64,000 nt of DNA. It comes from Theristus sp. LFF4_11. Lineage: Eukaryota > Nematoda > Chromadorea > Monhysterida > Xyalidae. Below, one piece after another: positions 34,121 to 45,004 of this stretch (position 1 is its first letter; each line of letters begins with the position of its first letter). The DNA is taken from the NCBI GenBank assembly GCA_030248135.1, contig JASANC010003123.1, forward strand, positions 1 to 64,000. The letters run 5' to 3'. Position numbers and translations under genes: made by a program. The notes below the pieces were generated by a model, which did no database searches, was not told the DNA's origin, and worked only from the letters and a program-made list of their open reading frames with translations.

Positions 34121-36674
34121 TCAGGCCGATCGACTCTGTGTGGGCGACATCGACGAGCGCTCATTCGGCGACTTCTCCTTGCGGGGTTTCGACTTCGACT
34201 GTGACTCTCGCGGCGACGACTTTGACTGCGGCACGTTCGACTGCGTCTGTTTTTCGGTCGTGTCGCTACTTGGCGTTTGTTCGCTCTTCTCCGCTCGCTT
34301 CTTCTCGTTTTTCGTTTGTTTTTGTTGTTCTGGCGTCGTTGGCTTCTTCTTCTTCTCCGCATCTCCTCCGCCCGACGGTCGCTCAGCAGCGGCCTTCTCA
34401 GCGGCGCGCTGTTGTTGCCGTTGCTGTTTGTATTTCTTGCGCAGCTCGTGCTTGCGCTTCAGCGTCATTCGGAGACTCTCGACTCGGCGCTCTTCCATTT
34501 CGGGCGTCTCGTCCGGCGGCAGCGCCGGTTCATCGGGCCTGCAGTCGGTATGGTCGATTTCGGTTTTTTTAAACGTGTCACTGCGAAATAGTGACGTCAT
34601 GTCGGTTATATCTGCAGTCGAACGTCTGAACTATAGAGGCAATCAGCTGATTGGTTGGTGGTGACGTGATTTGCATCTGCTTTTGACCCCGCCTCCTCTG
34701 CAATGCCTGCCGAACGCATGCTTCACGTGATCACCTGCCATACTGCTGATTTTGTGTTTGACTGTAGTGCACGCAGTATCAACCGTAGTAGTCTCGACAC
34801 GATCTCAATATTTCCCGAAAAACATGCTGCGTTACAGAAAATTCGATCTGCACCGCGCTTGCGCGTCTACACACGAACATCTGCATCACCTATACGTCTC
34901 AATAAGCAAACTAAAGCCTCAACCAATTCAGAAAACTTCAGTTGACTCATTCATTTCATCTGCATTATTATTAATAATAGGAATGTTGCGGGCCAAGACT
35001 TTTGGTTGCGCAGTCGGGCCCGCTGGTACCACTTGGGGTTTTTTTTTGCGGGACGGGCCTGCGAGCTGACCAGGCTTTTTTGTTTTTCTTGCGGGTCTGG
35101 CGTGCTGGGCGAGCCAGAGGGCTAATTATCCCCTTGGGTTGCGCCTGGGGGCTGTTGGCCAAAAAAGCCTGCGCAAGTCGGACTGATGGCCCGCAGCATA
35201 TCCCTGACTGTATTATTTATTTCTGCGTGTGTGTGTATTATTACAATTCTTCCTTGTACGGGAATGTCGCCGTGGGCGCTTCTTGAATGCGATCTTGTTC
35301 TCGTTTTATCTGATATCGCGTCCAAAGAAAATAAACGACGCATGTAATGAGCGACAGCGCAACGATGCTGCTAAAAACACTTAAGACGATCCAAAATGGC
35401 CCCATGTCAATCTCTTTCACTGGCGGGCGGCTGCCTGCGAAGAAAAAAGGACAATAACACACATAACATATATCCGACTACGGAGTGGCCGAGTAAACAT
35501 GGCAGCTTTTTTCAGGGTGCAACGAGCGCGCGAAATTTGAATGAAAGAGAAAACCGTTCAGAAACTCAAATGTGTGTCAAGTATGACGTGTTTTTTTGAA
35601 ACTAACGGATTCTACGGGCTTTTCTGGTCATTCTTTCTCCCTCGATCACATGATTAGGAATTATGTTGGCATTTTTGAAAAAGACAACTCCTAGTCTGCG
35701 ACTGGTCCCGCCTTGATGGACTGCCTTATTTATTCGGCCATACTGTAGCTGATTGGTTGGTGATCACGTGCGATGCATGCATTCTGTGCATACTAAACTC
35801 CGCCCCCAGAGCAATTCATGCACAGATTGCATGCATCAGCCAATCAGCTAGTTGGATATGTTCAGACAATGAACCCCGCTCAAACTGTTGCCATTTATGA
35901 AGACGCTATTGTTCGTCCGTCGTGGCGCTGCAGTAAAAGATGCAAGAGCGCATTCTTTACTACAGTCTAACTCTATCACTAGTTAATTGGTTGACGCATA
36001 GGACGACTGTGGAGGCGCCGAGTTTGGTTCTCACAGCATCCGTGGTGTTGAAAAAACCGAACAAAGTTTGCGTGTGTGTGCTCAGTGACTTCTTCAGAAG
36101 GCAAATTCATGCACACAAAATTTATCTGGCACGTCACGTCACGTCATATCACGTCACGTCACGTCATATCACGTCACGTCACATCTTATCACGTCACGTC
36201 ACGTCATATCACGTCACTTCACGTCACGCCACGTCACGTCTCATTCCTGAAACAAAAAAGCAGCCACCTAGCACGTCAAGTTTACTTTAGAACAAGTGCT
36301 CGTTTATACAACCATTCATCACATGACGTGCCGTGACGTGACGGTGCCGGATATGAAGATACGTCGTGCATGAATTGGCGTTCAGTCGGCTCGGTGGACA
36401 CGTTGGTCCCAGTGTCTTCTTCTGGCTAACGTTTCACAGTTCTGGTGGGGTTCGCCTTCGCCGGCTTATTCGTCGTTGTTTCGTTGTTCGCGGCGTTCTG
36501 CGCGCTGCACACGATGATGGTGAGCGCGAAAAGTAGCACTAATGCTACTGGAAACCTCGGTTCACGGCCGCTTCGTTGTTGTTGTTGTTGTGGTTGCTTG
36601 ATCGTCATTTTGTTGTTGTTCTTTTTGTTGCTGTTGTTGTTGTAGTTGTTGGTGAACACTGTTGATGTAGCCAT
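34121..36674 (-). CDS. Predicted type I membrane protein with charged tail, gene A of a run
   Basis: Minus-strand model: 36674-36431, 35434-35245, 34538-34121; phases 1, 2 agree; 283 residues. Exon 1: Asn/Lys- and Gln-rich start, then a hydrophobic signal-like stretch (FPVALVLLFALTIIVCSA, near residues 41-58) and a short Asn/Thr-rich ectodomain with an NNET sequon. Exon 2: one membrane helix (PFWIVLSVFSSIVALSLITC, near 94-118) followed by a basic YQIKREQDR segment. Exon 3: a long cytoplasmic-type tail, first PDEPALPPDETPEMEERR, then Lys/Arg/Gln helix and Ser/Lys low complexity. The alternative donor ACT|GTGAAA for exon 1 would break the phase. No family is recognised. A TACGGTATGGC-type MITE and two other inverted-repeat pieces lie in intron 1. 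Confidence 0.55.
34613..34766. mobile_element. MITE with CAGTCGAAC/GTTTGACTG-like ends
   Basis: The left block CAGTCGAACGTCTGAACTAT and the right block TGTTTGACTGTA are imperfect TIRs. The interior carries CAATCAGCTGATTGGTTGG and a partner, as in the elements at 6629 and 35748. Confidence 0.45.
35479..35747. mobile_element. 269-bp MITE, TACGG..TGGCCG ends, copy 1
   Basis: It starts TACGGAGTGGCCGAGTAAAC and ends TATTCGGCCATACTGTA, giving about 19-bp inverted ends with TA termini. A second copy at 48704-48975 matches over its whole length with scattered substitutions. It lies in intron 1 of the 34.1-36.7 kb gene. Confidence 0.75.
35748..35862. mobile_element. Short inverted-repeat element (GCTGATTGGTTGG family)
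   Basis: GCTGATTGGTTGGTGATCAC near the left is mirrored by GCCAATCAGCTAGTTGG at the right, with CTCCGCCCCCAGAGCAATTC between. A relative with the same order lies at about 46440-46565. Confidence 0.5.
36128..36242 (+). repeat. CACGT-based minisatellite
   Basis: Tandem CACGT/CACGTCATAT units arranged as CACGTCACGTCATAT blocks. It lies in intron 1 of the minus-strand membrane-protein gene. Confidence 0.9.
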
Positions 36675-37477
36675 GATGATTGGAGGTCAGAGGTAAAGCT
36701 TTTTGATGTGCCGCAGACACCGCACTTCGGCGTGATAAGGTTAGAAAAGTGTGCAGAAAAAGTTATGCAGTGGCATCGGCACTTCCACTGTGGTCCACTT
36801 TTATTGACAACCCGTGACGATCGACGAGTCGCACTTGACAACACACGCTATCTCGCAGTTAGAGAACTAAAATCTGTTTGTTTTTGTATCTTTGTTTCTC
36901 AGTTCTGCTGCTGCTTTTTCAATAGCTGACAAAACACTCTCAATAAATGCCCTGTGCAGTGGCAATTAAAATTTTCCAACTCTTCGAATCGAGTTTGACA
37001 TGGAATGAGTTTTGAAATGGATTTTGACATGTTGTAAGCGTAGAAACTAGAATGACGTTAAAAAACTTTCAGAAAATCAATTGTATCTGAAATTAATCGT
37101 CTTTTTGGAGCAAAAAATTAAGCAAAACAAGAAATGCCTCACAAAGATGTCCGACCCTTACAAACGGGGGTTGGGATTTTGGTCAAATCAAACATTTTTG
37201 TTTGGACTCCACCCCACTTTGGGGGGTAGGTGTTGCAAAAGGGAGAGGTCTTTCTTTTATGCGAGCCTTGACGGTAACAAATACTGTTGACTGAATTTTA
37301 ATACATTGTATAACATGATGGTACTAGAAATGGTACGTAATTTCAAATCATTCAAACATTGTTACTGCAACTAGAATTGACAATCATCAAATATGGTGAT
37401 CAATAAACTGAATACTGAAAACTGATCACATGTCAGTGCCCATTCCGATTTTGTTGAAAATTAATCAGTTCGTCGAT

Positions 37478-39978
37478 TTATTCGTCAGCAGTCACTGTCG
37501 TACTCTGTTTCTTGGATGATCGTTCTGGTGAATGTTGCTGCTTGCTTAGTTTTGTTTCTGGTCGCTTGTTTGGCTGTTTGGTTGTTGGTTTTGGTGATTG
37601 TTGCTGCTTGTCTGCTTTTGTTGTTGGCGCTGGTGGCTTGTTTGGTTGCTTGCTTGCTGGTTTTGGTGACTGTTGCTGATTGTTTGCTTTTTTTGGTGTT
37701 AGAGGCTTGTTTGGTTGCTTGCTTGCTGGTTTTGGTGACTGTTGCTGATTGTTTGCTTTTTTTGGTGTTAGAGGCTTGTTTGGTTGCTTGGTTGCTGGTT
37801 TTGGCGATGGCTGCTGATTGTTTGCTTTTCTTGCTGGTGACGTGTTTCGTTGCTTAGTCGCTGGTTTTGGTGGTTCGTCTTCGTTCGCCGGTTTCTTCTT
37901 TGTTTCTTCTCCTTTGTCTTGATTGCTGGTCCGTTGGTTGCTTAATAGGGGTGACTGCATTTTTGCGACCGTATCTGAAAATCACATTGGGAATTATGTT
38001 GGCAGATTTTTTTCATCGTTCTGCTGTTGTTCAATGAATAAAAAATTGATTCGAAAAACACATAGACAAAAATGAAACACAATGCGAAAGAATCGGGCAT
38101 GTTGTATCAGATACATACATATACAATGTAGATACAACGCACCGTACCGGAACCACACATGCAATGTTTGCTCACGTGTTTGTTTGCATTTGTGATTTTA
38201 AAACACACTATAATTAGAAAGCACAGCGTCTTTAGACTAAGTTTTTTTCAAATAATCCTCAGGAAAACAATAATCTTGCAGAATAACCCGATTTCTTTTG
38301 ATTGGTGCGCATTATAGTCGACATGATGGTCGCCTTCTTGTCGAGTCCCTTTTCCAGTCGTTTGTTGATCTGATTGATTAAATAATCGTAAATGAGCGCC
38401 GAAATGATAAGCGACATTAGGAGCAGACCAAACGATACGACCACTGGAACCCAAACATGCAAGTAAGCTGCAAAAAAGGTTCGCGTGAACAACACACGGA
38501 ATTTAAATGAGAAGAGGAAAATCACTGGAGACGGAGGGCCGAGTCGCTTAGTTGACTTTGAATTGCCACATAATGATTGAAACTAGTTTCCTTTTTATGA
38601 CTGCATACGCATTCAGTCGCAGAACTTAAAAAAGTGATACCGTATTACCCCCAATAAACCCCCATGGGGGATTAATACGTCAGCGACTTTTATGGGTGGG
38701 GGTTTATTGGTGAGGGGGGGGGGGATTATTGGTGGGGGGGGGGGTTATTGAAAAAGGGCAAAGATACCTTGCATGGCAGGCAAGAAAGTCGCAGAAACTT
38801 TTACTTTTCACAGAGATTTCCTTTTGTAACAGCCTTTTGTAATGAAATTACCATTAACTCATCCCTTTGGGGCGTTTGGTAGCACAATTTCACCAATGTC
38901 ACTGCATTCAGCCACTGAATTAGCTGGGTATGTGTTTCAAACAGGTTTCTAATTAACCCCCATGGGGATTATTTGTGGGGGGGGGATTATTCGGAAACTG
39001 GTCGGTGGGGGGGGGGGGGGTGGGGGTTTATTGGTGGGGGGGGGGGGATTAATGGTGGGGGGGGGGGTTTAATGGGGGTAATACGGTAGTAGGCATCAGA
39101 ACGCGTTTATCATTCGACGTCACACGTCATTCCAACAGCCGTCTCAGTACTGAAGCCTTGTTTTCACGCATGAATCCGGGACATTCATGAAGCAGTATTT
39201 AGTGACCGCGTAGCTATGTTTTAACACAGCAACGAGTCATTAAAGTAGGGGTTTCCACTACAGGGTGTTGAAATTTACAGCACTGAAATAAATTGTTCGT
39301 AAGAAGAAATGAAGTGTTGAATTGGTAAATAGAAATAGAACGAAGGTCCCACTCCCACCTGCGCTCATTTCAGAGCTACTTAAAGCCTGTGTGTTTCGGG
39401 TGTTTTTCCCTTGATAAAAGGCTTGCGAAGCCTTAGGTAACCTACAGAAGTCGGTTGCCAATACAAGTGAATTCTGCAATAACAAAACAACGTTGACAAC
39501 ATGACAACATCTGACTACAAGTAAATCAAATGAAAACAAATACAAAACAGTTTATTTCAGTGTTCTTTAATGCGGCTGTCAGAAATAGCAGAATTGCGTG
39601 AAAGCAACAAACACCCTGTAGTGGCAAAGTTGCGGCTGCATCTTATAACGTGCATTGTTTGTGGCAAAGTTGCATGCATGCAGGCACAATTACCAGCAGT
39701 TATACCAGTGGCAAAGATGCGGCCCCTTTTTAGTGGCAAAGTTGACACACAATCGTCATTAAATACTTCTTCATGAATGCGCCTTAACCGTTCTGACTCG
39801 ATACAGTAGTCGTCGCTGTTGTTGTCGTCATTGTTGGTTTGTCTTCTGCTGAAGTTGTGCCGAAACAGAGTGCGACTGTGCAGAGTTCGATATAAACGCG
39901 GCAGAGAAAAATTGCTGATAGTTGAACTGTGGTGATTTTCGTCGTTTTACTGTTACTGAGTGGCACTAACATAGTCAT
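37478..39978 (-). CDS. Predicted type I membrane protein with 23-residue tail repeats, gene B of a run
   Basis: Minus-strand model: 39978-39789, 38467-38288, 37974-37478; phases 1, 1 agree; 288 residues. Exon 1: an N-terminal hydrophobic stretch (VQLSAIFLCRVYIELCTVAL) that can act as a signal, then a short Thr-rich ectodomain (TMTTTTATTTVSS). Exon 2: a membrane helix (VWVPVVVSFGLLLMSLIISA) and a basic RLEKGLDKKATIM segment. Exon 3: a Lys/Pro/Gln-rich tail with about four near-exact 23-residue repeats built on NNQQQSPKPASKQPNKP. If the GTTATT donor at 38287 is not used, translation stops at 38259 and a short-tail form results. Same exon logic as the gene at 34.1-36.7 kb. Intron 1 contains MITE copy 3. 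Family not recognised. Confidence 0.5.
38638..39088. mobile_element. TACCGTATTACC MITE, copy 3 (451 bp)
   Basis: It begins TACCGTATTACCCCCAATAA and ends GGGGGTAATACGGTA. The plus strand has several runs of 8 or more G, the longest over ten, near 39007-39070. It shares the central block GCATGGCAGGCAAGAAAGTC with copies 2 and 4. It lies in intron 1 of the 37.5-40.0 kb gene. Confidence 0.88.
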
Positions 39979-40818
39979 AATGACACTTTTCCGTCTTTCT
40001 GTGTGATTGATGCAGACTTTTCCTGAGTGAAGACAGTGGAAATGCAAAAGGGGGTACAGAGCTTTGAAAAAGTTGTTGAAACTTTAAAGCTATCAAGCCT
40101 CGCTTGTAAAAAGTTACCTCCACGCAAATACCACGTAAAAGGCTAAAGGCGGGCTATTCCTAAACTATATTCCCAAGATAAAACGTTATTCTTTTGATCT
40201 TGTGCAAAATTTTGTTAAATTTTGATAAAAAATAACAATTCAGCACACGGCGAGGTGTCTACCGTAACCTAATTTTTAATTCCGTGAAACATTTTCTTAT
40301 CCCAGTGTGCAAACGCAGGGAGAATCGGGTCCAAAGTAATGATAATAGTAATGAACCACCAAATTATCACCAAAACAATCGTTATCATGTATCTAGATAT
40401 GTCAGTATGAATCTATCATTCCAGTGTCGTTTGTTGTCTCTTGCCTTGGTTTCTTGGTCACCCGTATACGGTAATCCTGTAGCTGCGGCGCACGCCGATA
40501 CCAAAAATTAAGCCAAGCGCAAGCGCAACGACGACCTTCATAACAAACCATGTGTAATATGTTGAAGTTTGTTTGTTTAACCGTGTCCATTTTTGCAGAA
40601 TACAGAGCATGCGAAACATTGAATTACAGTAAGACGAACGAACGTGTCGTGTTTGGCTGCGGTCAAACAACCCATTTGTAGCTAAATATGTTGCTTTGTA
40701 GAACTTCGACACCGTTCTTTCGTCTTTCGCGAGCTCTGTTTCTCGGAAAAAAATGACAGGTTCAATGAAATATTCTGTAGATTTATTCAAAACTCGTGTC
40801 CAATTCCCTATTCCCGTA
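39979..40818. other. No supported gene; one possible hydrophobic exon
   Basis: On the minus strand near 40545-40480 a frame encodes MKVVVALALGLIFGIGV, and in the next frame after a CGCCGCAG a tail-like segment (LQDYRIRVTKKPRQ) runs to a stop at 40402. Joining them would need a 19-base intron, so I do not call a gene. Confidence 0.25.
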
Positions 40819-41607
40819 TCAAGCATGAGACGGATTTCCTTTCCACGTCTGCAAAAATGCATTGAGTCTCAGAACCAAAAGAAAAGACAATATACATTTG
40901 TATAATAACTCGTAACTCCAAAAATCGCCACTAACCACCACCACAACAACCACGACTATGATGATGATTAGTCTCCTTCTTCTTCTCTGCCTCTCCCAGT
41001 CGTGATATGGAGCCTGAAAAACATAACCGCGACCACAACGCTAACATAACGATATTAACTTTCAATAAACGTTTCAGGCGACACGATTCTTGCAATGTTC
41101 TGGATCTCTTTTCAAGTGAGCATTTACGCTGCAACTCTACGATTCGTGTATTTATTCACGCAACACGTCATTTTCACGAAACGATTCACCAAAACCGCGT
41201 TTTGAATTTTCCTTTCGCGTGTAATCATTCACTTCACGCTACAATTCACGCAGTGATTACACGCAATGATTCACGTAATTGAATCTACGTGAACCGTTTT
41301 CACGCGTATGATTTCACACATAACGATTTGAAATCTCCTGTGATATACCACTGCAGCATCCAAGCGCTATACGAGAAACCGAATAATGCGCGTGTTTTCT
41401 ATTCCAGGTGCCCCGAAGTTATAAAAGCCGTAAGTTCCGTTCGAAAACGTTCAACGCAGAAAGTGCAAACCGAATTTGTATATGACTTACCGCCACTGGT
41501 GGTGGCATGCCGTGGTGTGGTGGCTGGCCGTGGGCTGCAGGGCCGTAGGCCTGTGGGCCGTAGGCTGGAAGGCCGCCATGGGGGGGTGGACCCTGAGCAG
41601 GTTGCAT
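40819..41607 (-). CDS. Pro/Gly/Tyr-rich protein with poly-Arg/poly-Val membrane anchor, gene C of a run
   Basis: Minus-strand model: 41607-41491 (donor GTAAGT) and 41013-40819 (acceptor TTTTTCAG), phase 0, 103 residues as drawn. Exon 1 is low complexity, with MQPAQGPPPHGG, YGPQAYGPAAHG and HHGMPPPVA. Exon 2 begins APYHDWERQ and then has five arginines followed by a leucine, four isoleucines and eight valines, a strong stop-transfer or tail-anchor signal. A GTTAGT donor immediately after the valines (about 40934) may splice to another exon, and the downstream part overlaps a dispersed repeat (CTGCAAAAATGCATTGAGTC), so the drawn C-terminus is uncertain. No family recognised. Confidence 0.5.
41150..41300 (+). 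repeat. Degenerate TTCACG/CACGATTCAC repeat
   Basis: Many irregular TTCACG and ATTCAC motifs lie in intron 1 of the poly-Val membrane-protein gene. No constant period. Confidence 0.5.
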
Positions 41608-42054
41608 GATGATTTTTTATGCAATTGATTGAACTAAAAAAACTGAGACCCTGGTTTCGGTGTAGCTTCGATCATGCAAAAAAAATTAAAAATGCGCTTA
41701 TTGCGGCGCGGTTTTCGTGTTTTATACCGCACCTTTTTGTGTCATTATGCGGCGCGTATTTAGGATCTCCTGAAAAGAGACAATTTTTAAATGCATGGAA
41801 CTTGCAGAAATTCTACACGGAGTTCTAGACCACTGATGACGGTAGAAGTAAGAAACGGATTTTCATGGTACAACAAAACTGAGTTTCAAACTGAATTTTA
41901 GTCAACGTTTCATTCCAGTTTTATCAATCCTGTTCAAGATTGCGACACAAAACACAACATAAACGCAACAAGATCACTGGCCGACTATCACCTCACAAAC
42001 CACTTCAAACAAGTTTTTGTCCTCTGAAAATCTTTATTTTTTCATTTTGCTACA

Positions 42055-42923
42055 TCAATAGTGAACTTTTCTCGCTTCCGCCGCAATGGCAGGTGATGGC
42101 GGGAAACGCTGGCTGCTGGGACGACGCAGATAGTCGGAGTGGTCGGTGGGAACGCTTCGTTTTGTTCGTTTCGTCTCGTCGCCGAACATGCTCGTTGTGA
42201 TGTCACCGTGGAAACGTCGAAGCAGGTAGATAAGCTGTGTGGCGAGTATTTTTTGGAGTAGCGAGTGAAAGTTGACGTTTGAGCTTATTGATTTTTTGGT
42301 TTTTTGTCGAAAAAATGGGCATACACTGAACGGGTGTGTCCCTTTTGGTCTGTCCCTTTTTTGGTGTTCCTTTTCAATGTCCCAAACCTTGTGTGCCCAA
42401 TTTTTGGGTCCGTTTTGATGTCCTGTCCCAAAGGAAGGAACGTGGTAAAAAGCTGAGCAGCGGTGTACCACGCTTGTTGCTATTGGTGGTGGTAAGCTTC
42501 CGTGACAATCTGTGGTAATCGCTGGTCATCATATATTTCCACGGTCACAGTCATTTGTGAGACGCCGAACACAGGCACCAAACACCAAAAACGGATGGCA
42601 CGGTGGACACCAAAAGGGATGGTGAAATGAAGAGACGACAAAAGGAACGGTACACAAAAAGGGACACCGCACAAGCGTGTCAATTCGAGAACAGCGTTTG
42701 GTGTCGACTATGGGTGATGTTGTTTTTGTGGCAACATTTTTAAAACGTTTTATGTCTGTTGTTTAACTGAATTCCTCTGCTGGATTTTGCTATATGCAGC
42801 CCTGTGACTAATGAGAAAATGGGAGTGGGAAGAATGAAAAACGTGATCAGTCAAATAAAACCGACAAAAACCAACCAGCAGAATGACGACGAACACAATG
42901 ATAAAGACAACCACTGGAGACAT
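42055..42923 (-). CDS. Small single-pass membrane protein, gene D of a run
   Basis: Minus-strand model: 42923-42843 and 42234-42055, phase 0, 86 residues. Exon 1 starts MSPVVVFIIVFVVILLVGFC, a membrane helix at the very N-terminus that would act as a signal anchor. An in-frame stop lies upstream of the ATG, and no acceptor is seen between them. Exon 2 is hydrophilic and basic (LLRRFHGDITTSMFGDETKR, then DHSDYLRRPSSQRFPPSP). The donor GTTTTTC is poor, so the junction is the weak point; the acceptor is CACACAG. The intron holds inverted blocks of GTGTCCCTTTTGG/CCAAAAGGGA. No family recognised. Confidence 0.38.
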
Positions 42924-43413
42924 GACGTATTTAGTGGTTTGTTGAATCAGTATATAGTTTTAATAAGAAGAACCTGGGAAATGATGTGCAGAACTTTTAA
43001 GCTTTAAACAAAAACCGTGCTTTGTTTGATTTGTACATCACTTTTATTTCCAGGTAGAAACAATAGAACAATATTTGAGATCACAAACAATATATAGTTA
43101 GCATTTGAATAGTTTCTGTTTAAAACAAAATTTGTCAGGTAAGAAAATTAAAACGATATACAAAATCATGAATAATTAAGAATGCAACAAAGCTGTCAAA
43201 GCAGGACAGAGCTCAGAAATGCAGCAGTGGTCGAAAAAGCTGATAAAAAAACAACACAGTACAGCCCACAAACCGGAATCATTTTTGCCAAAAACACCCG
43301 AGACCGAATCACAGTACAAAGAAAAACGATCGAGGTGCAAACACATTTTGCAACATAAACGTTCAAAACAGAGTGTTCTACAGTTTTTACAAGAAGAAGA
43401 AAAGCAGCACATA

Positions 43414-44209
43414 TAGTCGGACTGGATAATTTCGGGCATTAGCTGATTGGCTGGTGCGTCACCGTAATCAGATTCAAACGCGGGCCGTTCAAATTGCACT
43501 TTGCTTTTTTAAATTTTTTAATTTTTGAGCGATTGTATTGATGAATGTTTGGATTTTTAATGGGCAAAACTTGTTTATTATTTATGAAATACAGAAACAT
43601 CAAAAAAGTACATTTTAAGGCGAATTTTTATTTTTTTAGAAAAAAAGAACGACGGCGACGGTGATGCGCTCTCGACGCTCGAAAAGTGAATATTCGTTTG
43701 AAAACCGATTGCTTTTCAAATTTTTCCCACAAAACAAATCATCATAAACAAAATTTTCTTTTCAATTAAAAATCAAACACAACAACATTTCTAGTTGTCG
43801 TCGTTGGCGTCGCCGTCGTACTTGTTCGGAAAATGAATTTGTGCCTTTGGAAACAGCTGATTTTAGTTTTTCTGGATCTTTGAGCTGTTTATAGACAATT
43901 TGTTGCAGTTTAAAAATACAGAACAGCAGCTTTCATGGCCAAATTTTTGATTTACATTTGTCACCGTCGTCGTCGTTCTTTTTTCTGAAAAAAATAATAA
44001 TTCGCCTTAAACTTTACTTTTTTTGATTTTTCTGCATTTCATAAATCACAAACAAGTTTTGTCCATTGAAAATTAAAACATTCATCAACACAAACACTCA
44101 AAAAGTAGAAATTAAAAAAAAGCAAAGTGCAATTTGAACGTGTTTGAATCTGATTACGGTAACGCACCAGCCAATCAGCTAATGCCCGAAATTATCCACT
44201 CCGACTATA
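43414..44209. mobile_element. About 797-bp MITE with 130-bp TIRs
   Basis: The left end TATAGTCGGACTGGATAATT and the right end CCACTCCGACTATA are imperfect inverted repeats continuing for about 130 bp through GCATTAGCTGATTGGCTGGT. Interior blocks near 43620-43680 and 43960-44020 are also inverted. A half copy is at 7179. The minus-strand frame through the left end is a by-product. Confidence 0.8.
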
Positions 44210-44214
44210 CATAA

Positions 44215-44470
44215 TTATCTTTTAGCTTGATGAGACTCAACGCGCGTGGAGATCTGAGCAACATCATGCTCGACGCGGGAATTCAAAACTGGTGAAGTAA
44301 CCCGTGTCCCTGAGATACGGTTAAGTCACTCCGACCTTTTTTTAATTATCGCACCAAGCATGAAACTGATTTCCTTTCGACGTCTGCAAACGCATTGAGT
44401 CGAAGAACTAAAAGAAAAGACAATAATAGGTGAAGACATTGTTTCAAGAAGCAACGTTTAAAAGTCGAAC
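44215..44470. repeat. Dispersed short repeat block
   Basis: It contains GACGCGGGAATTCAAAAC and GACGTCTGCAAACGCATTGA, each shared with single copies elsewhere in the window (about 13.9, 19.65, 23.65, 32.4, 38.6 and 40.85 kb). No TIR was identified. Confidence 0.5.
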
Positions 44471-44559
44471 GTGTAAAAATGCTATACATAAATTGTTTAG
44501 TCATAATTAAAGTAACAATTATAGTTTGTTTAATGCGCGTATATTAGCAGCATAAAATT

Positions 44560-44960
44560 CTTGCACTAATGCAATACACCAGACATCACAGTTTTATGCG
44601 CGGGCATAAGGACATAAAATTGTGGCATCAACTGTGACACCAGGAATCACAATTTATGTAGTTTGCGATTGTACAAGCAACATAAAATTTTGACCTCAAG
44701 TGTGACGCTGGCCATAACAGTTTTTATGCGAGTCAGCGAGTGCATAAGGAACATTACAGTTTTATGTGCATGCATAAAGTACACAGCATAAAACCGCTAC
44801 AACAGCGAACAGACTACACATCACAGATTTATGCGCATGTATAAAGCAGCATAAAACCGTTACATTATTACTGATACCAGCCATCACAGTTTTATGCGCG
44901 TATAAAGCAGCATAAAACCGCTACACCAACGACACTACCAAACATCACAGTTTCACGCGC
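44560..44960. repeat. ATCACAGTTTTATGCGCG / GCATAAAACCGCTACA repeat
   Basis: Five to six degenerate units of about 60-90 bp. Each has a TCACAGTTTTATGCGCG half followed by an inverted-like GCATAAAACCG half, so each unit can form a small hairpin. It lies directly downstream of the minus-strand gene that ends at 45005. Confidence 0.75.
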
Positions 44961-45004
44961 AGTTTCATTTCCATCATTAATATACACCGCATCTGTCATC
45001 ACAC

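Noticed and set aside
34044..34664. 206-codon plus-strand Ser/Cys/Phe-rich frame
   Set aside because: It is the antisense of the Lys/Glu-rich tail exon (TTC/TTT mirror of GAA/AAA codons).
36445..36645. Plus-strand hydrophobic frame
   Set aside because: It is the antisense of the Asn/Gln-rich first exon of the minus-strand gene; the poly-Leu and poly-Val come from GTT/TTG repeats.
37516..37857. Plus-strand 113-codon hydrophobic frame
   Set aside because: It is the antisense of the 69-bp coding repeat in the 37.5-40.0 kb gene.
40402..40590. Hydrophobic exon with tail-like continuation
   Set aside because: The join would need a 19-base intron, far below the smallest intron otherwise supported here.
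43176..43499. 107-codon cysteine-rich minus-strand frame
   Set aside because: Part of it is the left TIR of the 43.4-44.2 kb MITE, and it has no start or splice context.
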